NCBI GenBank assembly: GCA_963677815.1
Contig: OY782499.1
Location: 1,984,001-2,048,000 of the forward strand
Reading direction: 5' to 3'
From: JAEKNW01 sp963677815
GTDB lineage: Bacteria > Cloacimonadota > Cloacimonadia > Cloacimonadales > JAFGVF01
Length of the DNA: 64,000 bases
Shown one piece after another: positions 57,902 through 64,000 of this stretch. A model generated the notes under the pieces. It made no database searches. It was not told the DNA's origin and was given only the letters and a program-made list of their open reading frames with translations. Positions within the stretch are counted from its first letter, which is position 1. The number at the start of each line of letters is the position of its first letter. A program made the position numbers and the translations under genes.

Positions 57902-60360
57902 TATCTTCTTGCCTCGAATGGGAATTTCAGGATATCACTTAGTTTATTGTTAGTTAAAACAATTTTATATTCCCAAAATTCATTGGACCTACTATAATCA
58001 AAGGTTAAGTTCCAGCAATGCAGGTCTCTCCTTAGGGATAGATTATGGGAAAGTATTTCGTCAGTTTTAATATTTATTCTATTAGAATAACCCATGTGCC
58101 AATTTGATGTAAGATGCATATCAAGGGCTATATTTAGACTGTTTGACTGGGGATTCATAAAGTCTTTATCGAAAGATAAAGCATGAGTGAAATTAAGAGT
58201 CCAATTTTTTCTTTCTGATGCTGATTGGTAATAATCCCAATCTAGCTCAGCATAATTGATAGTGTCTTTGGCAACTCTCTGGCCTGTTTTTAAAGGATTT
58301 TGAGTTTTTGGAAAATAATTGAAATATCTAAAATTCCCAGAAAAACCTAATGTTTGGTTAAATCTCCAGTTTTCAAAATGTAAATTTCCCCATGTCTTTT
58401 CATAGAAGTTATGATTAAAACTAATAGAATTGTTATAATTTATCTGAATATTTTTGATAGCCATTGATGTAGGATTGAATTTAAAACTATGATTAATTCT
58501 AGACATTTTTTTAGTCTCTTTCTCTAAATCATAAGAGAAAGAGCTATTCATAGAAAAGAGATTATTATTCTTTTTCTCACTTTCAGTAATTCTATCAATA
58601 TATTTTAATTGCCATATCTGATTTAAACTAAAGTTTAGAGATCTTTTACGTTTTCCACTAGCTAAACTTATCCCAGAGAAAGAATAAAACTTATCATTTT
58701 CAGAAAAGTCAGGGGTATAAGAAAAACTTACTCTTGGTGTAACTACATGTCTTATAGCTCTCAGATAGCCCAAATCTAGTCTTCTAAGTCCATATAGTTT
58801 AGTAGAAGCTGAAGTGGAAAATGAATATGAATTCCCTCTAGTAAAACCATTATCTTCCTTGTCTCTATCAAACCAAGCTTCCTTGAAACTCATAGACTGG
58901 GACAAGGTAAAGTAGTGAGATATATCTGGACTAAAATTAAAAGATAAATTATGCAAACCACCTAGATTATGCTGATTAACAATAATTTCATTACCCAGTG
59001 AGTCAATGTAAGATTCATTACTCCATAATAAATCAGAGAAAGTGGCATCTTTATCTTTGATTGTTCCAGAATGACTTGCATTAAAATTATAATTATAAGA
59101 AAAAGATTTCCACCAAGCATCTTTTACATCAGAATTTTTTAATCCTAACACTTCATAAATAGGTGTAGTTGATTGAGAATACCTTAAAGATGGCAGGGTA
59201 ATAGTTTTAGTATCTGTTATAAAGTTTTCAGAATAATAAGAAGAAATGTTTAAAGTTGAATTATCAAATCCTTTAGAATATGTAGCTGATGAGTTTACAG
59301 ATTCAGTTAATCTATCATCTATATTAGTACTATTATCCCAAATAACCTGACTTGTGGCATAATTAATATTAGCTATAAATGATGAATTATTTTTCAGAGT
59401 ATGCTTGTGGTTAGCTCTAAGAGACCAGTCTGTAGCAGTGTTGTTATTATAATCTCTTTTTCGATAATTAAAATTAACTCCACCATTAAACAAATATCTA
59501 ACTACATATCTATTTGTGAAATTTAAATTCCAGCCTTTCTTCTCGTAAAAATCGAAGGCAATTTTATTATCAAGGTAATCTTTGAAAGCAAAGTAGTAGG
59601 CAATATTTTTGAGGTATTTTCCATCTGAGGAATTCCAACCTGGTTGAGGTATAAGAAAACCATTATTTCTTCCTCTTTCAATAGAGAAGGTAGCAAATGG
59701 AAGAGCCATTACAGGAAAATGATTAACATAATAGATTACTGGTTTGGCTGCTATAGATTTATTTTGATAGATTCTTAATTTTTTAGATTTAATGTAGAAA
59801 TGAGGATTAATATCATCGCAAGTAGTGAAAATACCATCATCAATGTCAAAAACTTTATCATCAACTTTTCGAATTTGAGAACCATAAATGAAACCTTGTT
59901 CAAGGGAACCTGAAGCATTGTCAAGAATGCCAGTTTTTGCTTCTACATCCATTTTTATATCTTGACTTAGAAAGATTTGACCTTGCTGTTTAATCATAGC
60001 ATTACCATAGGAAAAAGCATTTTTGTTTTCAAGATTTAAGAATAACGAATCTGCTTCAATGAAGATATCTTGATAAGTGATTTTGGCATCACCAGATAAG
60101 GATATAGTATCTTCACTAAGGTTTAAAGAACTTCTCTTACCTGAATATCTTAAAGAATCTGTATGATTATATTCTGCGTATTTAATTTCAGTTAATAAAC
60201 TATCTGAAGCAAGTGACAAGGAATCTTTGACTGCAATAATGTTATCTGATTCTAAATTTTTACTTTTTCTTTGCTCCTGTCCATGGACTATGAAGATAAT
60301 GCTCAGGATAAAGGATATTAAAATATATTTTTTTATTAAATTTTTTTTTATGTTTTTCAT
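57901..60360 (-). CDS. lptD: LPS-assembly protein LptD-like
   Basis: 819 residues with a signal region (about 1-28). An OstA-like N-terminal domain (about 80-240; GDAKITYQDIFIEADSLFLNLENKNAFSYGNA-like repeats) precedes a large C-terminal beta-barrel (about 250-819) with FLIPQPGWNSSDGKYLKNIAYYFAF, an LptD marker. It inserts LPS or a related glycolipid into the outer leaflet. The usual disulfide cysteine pairs cannot be clearly mapped (CDDINPHF and HCWNL provide two). It heads the operon lptD-gmhB-M16-M16. Confidence 0.85.
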   Translation of the reverse strand: MKNIKKNLIKKYILISFILSIIFIVHGQEQRKSKNLESDNIIAVKDSLSLASDSLLTEIKYAEYNHTDSLRYSGKRSSLNLSEDTISLSGDAKITYQDIFIEADSLFLNLENKNAFSYGNAMIKQQGQIFLSQDIKMDVEAKTGILDNASGSLEQGFIYGSQIRKVDDKVFDIDDGIFTTCDDINPHFYIKSKKLRIYQNKSIAAKPVIYYVNHFPVMALPFATFSIERGRNNGFLIPQPGWNSSDGKYLKNIAYYFAFKDYLDNKIAFDFYEKKGWNLNFTNRYVVRYLFNGGVNFNYRKRDYNNNTATDWSLRANHKHTLKNNSSFIANINYATSQVIWDNSTNIDDRLTESVNSSATYSKGFDNSTLNISSYYSENFITDTKTITLPSLRYSQSTTPIYEVLGLKNSDVKDAWWKSFSYNYNFNASHSGTIKDKDATFSDLLWSNESYIDSLGNEIIVNQHNLGGLHNLSFNFSPDISHYFTLSQSMSFKEAWFDRDKEDNGFTRGNSYSFSTSASTKLYGLRRLDLGYLRAIRHVVTPRVSFSYTPDFSENDKFYSFSGISLASGKRKRSLNFSLNQIWQLKYIDRITESEKKNNNLFSMNSSFSYDLEKETKKMSRINHSFKFNPTSMAIKNIQINYNNSISFNHNFYEKTWGNLHFENWRFNQTLGFSGNFRYFNYFPKTQNPLKTGQRVAKDTINYAELDWDYYQSASERKNWTLNFTHALSFDKDFMNPQSNSLNIALDMHLTSNWHMGYSNRINIKTDEILSHNLSLRRDLHCWNLTFDYSRSNEFWEYKIVLTNNKLSDILKFPFEARR

Positions 60361-60368
60361 CGAATGTA

Positions 60369-60396
60369 AATTTATTTAACTTAAAAAAAATGTCAA
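60369..60396 (-). promoter_or_regulatory. Candidate lptD promoter
   Basis: On the minus strand TTGACA (60396-60391) and TAAATT (60374-60369), 16-nt spacer, lie just before the lptD start. Confidence 0.42.
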
Positions 60397-60470
60397 GTAT
60401 CATAAAAGAAAAAACATGTTGAAATTTGTTGGTATAAAATATAAAAATTATAAAGTTTAGAAAGAGTAAA

Positions 60471-61709
60471 TTATTCCTTAATTAAATCAATAGGATTTAG
60501 GTTTTTAATTCTGTAAATAGGAAAGAGACAGGAAATTAGTGAAAAGATAAATGAGAAAAAGGACACAAGAATAAAATCACTTGCTTGCATTGAAATTGGT
60601 AGGTTAGGGAAGATGTGTATAATGTTAGAAGGCATTGATATAAGATTAAACTCTAATTGAATTGCTAAGAGCAAATAAGCCAGAAGGTTTCCAAGTAAAA
60701 CGCCAAAAAAGGCTAGGCATAGGCCTTGGTAAAGAAATATCTTCATAATATCCTTCTTACTATAGCCGATTGTAGCAAGAATACCTAGTTCTTTCTTTTT
60801 GTTAGAGACTTTTTTAAGAAAAGAGCCTGATAAATTGAAAGCAGAAAGAATTATGATAAGACTTAACACGAAAGACATAATATTCTTTTCTAATTTTTGA
60901 GCATCATATAGATTGCTATTTTTATCACTCCAAGAAGTAATATTATTATTTAATGATGCAGAGAGTTCTTTTTTATAAATGTTTGCTTTAGAAAAATCTT
61001 TACTAAACACTTCAAGCTTATTATATATTTGCTTACTTTTAGTAAGTTTTTGAAGATTAGCATCTGAAACATAGACTATAGACAATTCTAACTCAGGTAT
61101 TAGATTTGAATAAATCCCTTGCACAATAAATTTACTTGTTAAGGGTATCTGGCCAATAGAAGTATAGTTTGATTTTGAAAGCGAAATTGCAGTAAATTCA
61201 TCACCTATATTTAGAGAAAATTTCCTGCTAAGCTCATGACCAATAAAGGCACCATTTTTGGAAAAATATTCTGGATTGTTGTGTCCATAAATTAATCCAG
61301 GTTGATTGCTAATATAATCTTTGAAGTCCCTTTTAGTTAAAAGATTATTATTTTTAGAGAAATTGATTAAGTCAATACCAATAAATTTAGTGAGGATAGT
61401 TTCATTCTTTGATAATATAACTAGATCTTCTTCAGCAATGGGATTAGTATATTCGACAAAGTCATAGTTCTGAACATTGGTGATAAGCTCATGAACGTTA
61501 TCATCTTGGTTTATTTGAATTTCTAGTTCTGCAGTTGAGGATAAGATTCTTTCAATAACAACTTCTCTCATTCCATTCATAACAGATAAGATTATCAATA
61601 AGGCAGACACTCCTATAATGATACCAAAAAGGCTTAGCCAGTGAGAACCGGCTAAGCGAGATTTTTTCCCTTTTAAATATCTTCTACTTATAAAGGTACA
61701 TTTATTCAT
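60471..61709 (-). CDS. LolC/LolE-type lipoprotein-releasing permease
   Basis: 412 residues, right for LolC/E. First membrane helix (about 20-42) after FISRRYLKGKKSRLAGSHWLSLFGIIIGVSALLIILSVMNGM, a periplasmic domain, and three helices near the end (about 275-300, 325-345, 380-405). It would extract lipoproteins from the inner membrane with LolD ATPase and LolA; no lolD is adjacent. It is 13 nt after lysS, a placement common among FCB bacteria. Confidence 0.85.
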   Translation of the reverse strand: MNKCTFISRRYLKGKKSRLAGSHWLSLFGIIIGVSALLIILSVMNGMREVVIERILSSTAELEIQINQDDNVHELITNVQNYDFVEYTNPIAEEDLVILSKNETILTKFIGIDLINFSKNNNLLTKRDFKDYISNQPGLIYGHNNPEYFSKNGAFIGHELSRKFSLNIGDEFTAISLSKSNYTSIGQIPLTSKFIVQGIYSNLIPELELSIVYVSDANLQKLTKSKQIYNKLEVFSKDFSKANIYKKELSASLNNNITSWSDKNSNLYDAQKLEKNIMSFVLSLIIILSAFNLSGSFLKKVSNKKKELGILATIGYSKKDIMKIFLYQGLCLAFFGVLLGNLLAYLLLAIQLEFNLISMPSNIIHIFPNLPISMQASDFILVSFFSFIFSLISCLFPIYRIKNLNPIDLIKE

Positions 61710-61722
61710 TTAACTAAGTTTA

Positions 61723-63216
61723 TTATTCAGGTTTCATTGTAGGGAATAAAATAACTTCCTTAATCGAAGTATTATCAGTAAGCAACATGATAAGTCTATC
61801 AATGCCAATACCAAGGCCACCCATAGGAGGCATGCCATATTCTAGTGCTTCTAAGAAGTCTTCATCAACAACATTGGCTTCATCATCGCCCATTTCTCTA
61901 AGTTTAGCTTGTTCTTCTAATCTATGACGTTGGTCAATAGGATCATTTAACTCAGAGAAAGCATTTCCGTACTCGTTTCCACAGATGAAAAGTTCAAATC
62001 TTTCAACAAATTTTGGATTATCAGATCTCATCTTTGCAAGAGGGGATACTTCAGTTGGGAAGTCAGTTACAAAAGTTGGCTGAATTAATTTAGGCTCAAC
62101 AAAGTGCTCGAATAATTCTTCTAACAACTTACCAGGTCCAACATTTTCAGGAATATCAATTTTCTTTTCTTTCATAAATGCAGCCATTTTATCATAATCT
62201 AAATCATGAGCAGAAAAACCTGAATATTCTTCAACTAGATCTGCCATTGATGCTCTTCTGAATGAGTTGCCAAGGTTTATCTCTTGATTATTGAAAGTGA
62301 AAACTGATTTATTGAATACATTCTTAGCAATAGCTTGAATTATACCTTCAGTAATATCCATCATTCCTTCTAAATCAGAGTAAGCTTGATAGAGTTCCAT
62401 AGCAGTGAATTCTGGATTATGAGTTCTATCCATACCTTCATTACGAAAGTTTTTACCTATTTCATAAACTCGTTCAAAACCACCAATGATAAGGCGTTTT
62501 AAATACAACTCGGTAGCAATTCTAAGGTATAAGTCGATATCTAATGAGTTATGATGAGTAGTGAAAGGACGTGCGTTAGCCCCACCATACAGAGGTTGCA
62601 AGATCGGAGTTTCCACTTCGATAAAATCGAGAGAGTTCAAGTAATTTCTGATTTCTTGAATTATCCTAGAGCGTTGAATAAAAGTCTCTTTACGATCAGG
62701 GTTAAGTAAGAGATCTAGGTATCTTTTTCTATAGCGAAGTTCTATGTCTGAAAATTCATCATAACGAACTTTTTTACCATCAACTTCTTTTTCTTTTACT
62801 GCAGGAGTAGGACGGAGATTCTTGGTTAATAGTTTTATATTACTAGCTTTAACAGAGAATTCGCCAGTTTGAGTAATGAAGCAAGTTCCTTTAACTTGGA
62901 TAAAGTCACCCATATCACATAGTTTAAAGAGTTCATAGTTCTCTTCACCTAATTCATCCTTTTTAACAAAAATCTGAATTTTACCACTAATATCTGCTAA
63001 ATTACCAAAGCCTATTTTACCTTGACGTCGCATAGCAACAAGTCTTCCAGTAATACTAACTTGAGTATTATTTTCTTGAAAACTTTCTTTGTTATCCCAT
63101 AATTCTTTGATTTTATGACTTCTTTCTGATTTTACAGGATATGGCTCAATTCCTTTATCTATTATCTTCTGTAATTTTTCTCTTCTTAATTTTAGGATTT
63201 GTGTTGTATTATCCAC
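61723..63216 (-). CDS. lysS: Lysyl-tRNA synthetase, class II, GTG start
   Basis: 497 residues. An OB-fold anticodon domain (about 50-150) precedes the class II catalytic core, motif 2 FRNEGMDRTHNPEFTAMELYQ and motif 3 GMPPMGGLGIGIDRLIMLL. It charges tRNA-Lys. The start codon is GTG at 63216 (minus strand), backed by GGAGG about 6 nt upstream and by the family N-terminus. It is separated from the S1 gene by a stem-loop at 63250. Confidence 0.96.
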   Translation of the reverse strand: MDNTTQILKLRREKLQKIIDKGIEPYPVKSERSHKIKELWDNKESFQENNTQVSITGRLVAMRRQGKIGFGNLADISGKIQIFVKKDELGEENYELFKLCDMGDFIQVKGTCFITQTGEFSVKASNIKLLTKNLRPTPAVKEKEVDGKKVRYDEFSDIELRYRKRYLDLLLNPDRKETFIQRSRIIQEIRNYLNSLDFIEVETPILQPLYGGANARPFTTHHNSLDIDLYLRIATELYLKRLIIGGFERVYEIGKNFRNEGMDRTHNPEFTAMELYQAYSDLEGMMDITEGIIQAIAKNVFNKSVFTFNNQEINLGNSFRRASMADLVEEYSGFSAHDLDYDKMAAFMKEKKIDIPENVGPGKLLEELFEHFVEPKLIQPTFVTDFPTEVSPLAKMRSDNPKFVERFELFICGNEYGNAFSELNDPIDQRHRLEEQAKLREMGDDEANVVDEDFLEALEYGMPPMGGLGIGIDRLIMLLTDNTSIKEVILFPTMKPE

Positions 63217-63249
63217 AAGTACCTCCAGAATTTTAATTTATGATATTAA

Positions 63250-63275
63250 GAAAGCGGGTTATAAAACCCGCTTTC
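63250..63275. terminator. Stem-loop terminator between S1 and lysS genes
   Basis: GAAAGCGGGTT-ATAA-AACCCGCTTTC. The stem is strong, but the following T tract is poor on both strands (TTAATATC on minus). Confidence 0.65.
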
Positions 63276-63304
63276 CACATTTATATAATTTGATTATTTG
63301 TCAA

Positions 63305-64000
63305 TTATAATTGATTGAATGGGTTGTCTTCAGGAACTTCAGGTTTATCCTCAGCCCATTTTTTCCATTCTGCTGGTTTTCCACCACGTCTTTTATTCTT
63401 AAAGTTAGGTTTTCTTTCTTCTTGTTTTGGTAAACTTTCAGGATCTGGTTGGTCTTTAAGTTCTAATGAGATTCTTTTTGAATCTTTATCAATGTTAGTA
63501 ACTCTTAGTTCGATTTCATCACCTGAGTTTAAGTTCATAGTAATAGGCATTCTTGAACGAGGTAATAAACCAGTAATACCATCAGTAATAGTCACAAAAG
63601 CACCAAAATTAGTGTTGTTTTCTACTGTACCATTGATTAATTCACCAATTTGAACTTTATCATCAATTGAATCCCATGGATTTTCAATTAAAGCTTTAAG
63701 AGAAAGGTTAATTTTCTTTTCATTTTCGTCTAATTTGAAGATTTGAGCAGAAACAATATCACCTTCTTTTAATACTTCTTTTGGATGACGGATATTTTTA
63801 CCCCAAGACATTTCTGAAATTGGGATTAAACCTTCAACACCAGGAATAATTTCCACAAAAGCACCGAAATTGTGAAGTCTAAGTACTTTACATTCAACAA
63901 TGGTACCAGTCTCAAGTTCTTTGATAGCGATATCTAATGGATTCTCTTGTAATGCTTTCATTGAAAGAGAAATCTTTTCTCCATTGATTGCAAGAATTTT
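63305..64000 (-). CDS. rpsA: S1-domain protein, probably 30S ribosomal protein S1, 5' part missing
   Basis: The frame is open to the window end; the ATG at 63961 lies inside an S1 motif (the codons before it read KISLS, continuing MKALQENP, the standard end of an S1 repeat), so the gene starts outside. Two further S1 domains follow (GTIVECKVLRLHNFGAFVEIIPGVEGLIPISEMSW... and GELINGTVENNTNFGAFVTITDGITGLLPRSRMP) with a Lys/Pro-rich tail (KQEERKPNFKNKRRGGKPAEWKKW, split here by position). S1 binds mRNA at the ribosome. An S1-like protein other than RpsA cannot be excluded from the part seen. Confidence 0.8.
   Translation of the reverse strand, partial: KILAINGEKISLSMKALQENPLDIAIKELETGTIVECKVLRLHNFGAFVEIIPGVEGLIPISEMSWGKNIRHPKEVLKEGDIVSAQIFKLDENEKKINLSLKALIENPWDSIDDKVQIGELINGTVENNTNFGAFVTITDGITGLLPRSRMPITMNLNSGDEIELRVTNIDKDSKRISLELKDQPDPESLPKQEERKPNFKNKRRGGKPAEWKKWAEDKPEVPEDNPFNQL

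Noticed and set aside
63315..63653. 112-codon plus-strand open frame over the S1 gene
   Set aside because: Antisense to conserved S1 domains; no ribosome site and no family resemblance.

Overview
This is AT-rich, densely coded DNA from a Gram-negative, probably anaerobic bacterium. It has an outer-membrane LPS-assembly protein (LptD-like), a LolC/E-type permease, several beta-barrel proteins, an alpha-2-macroglobulin/PBP1C pair, a complete downstream half of a Bat operon, GLUG-repeat surface protein and an iron-only-hydrogenase-like sensor cluster. This mixture fits the FCB superphylum, and Candidatus Cloacimonadota is my best guess, but that is inference from gene content; no rRNA is present to settle it. 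Translation looks standard (ATG with some GTG/TTG starts, GGAG-type ribosome sites), and recognisable promoters have a TTGACA -35 box.

Layout. 1-4040: batB (cut by the window edge), batC, batD, batE. 4041-4532: a repeat-filled gap. 4533-13285: giant alpha-2-macroglobulin lipoprotein, pbpC and a DUF3108 protein. 13361-17695 (minus): a 1444-residue GLUG-repeat secreted protein. 18075-19611: trpS, secG, tRNA-Leu with an AAG anticodon. 19965-21317: three small glyoxalase-fold (VOC) proteins around a palindromic divergent promoter. 21639-29949: outer-membrane proteins, purA, a DUF362/ferredoxin protein, an FtsB/DivIC-like protein and a MalK-type ATPase. 29921-32479 (minus): SRAP protein, pepT, a lipoprotein. 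32480-33462: a large gap holding a MITE-like element. 33463-36692: DRTGG / histidine-kinase-type ATPase / degenerate [FeFe]-hydrogenase / DRTGG / PHP operon. 36689-43968: pseudouridine synthase, aminotransferase, small kinase, cutC, then a thiamine-salvage operon (methyltransferase-thiM-thiE-thiD-tenA). 44346-53629: secA, smg-like, topA, FtsX-type permease, membrane-anchored nuclease, queC, HutD-like. 53748-60360 (minus): lptD-gmhB-M16-M16. 60471-64000 (minus): LolC/E-like permease, lysS and an S1-domain protein cut by the window end.

Most genes are housekeeping or envelope biogenesis. The unusual signals are: (i) a four-copy intergenic element of about 70-90 nt with imperfect inverted arms (4063, 19667, 33176, 44124); (ii) a ~409-bp candidate MITE at 32702-33110 with 21-bp terminal inverted repeats and a 7-bp flanking duplication, enclosing a very long hairpin; (iii) a second palindromic repeat family shared in opposite orientation by 4204-4402 and 53630-53697; (iv) a stand-alone hydrogenase-like sensor operon in which the four H-cluster cysteines remain but the proton-relay cysteine is glycine; (v) a PurA whose GDEGKGK loop reads GDEAKAK; and (vi) an alpha-2-macroglobulin with its thioester motif erased. 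No database search was possible, so family names rest on motifs and overall sequence resemblance.
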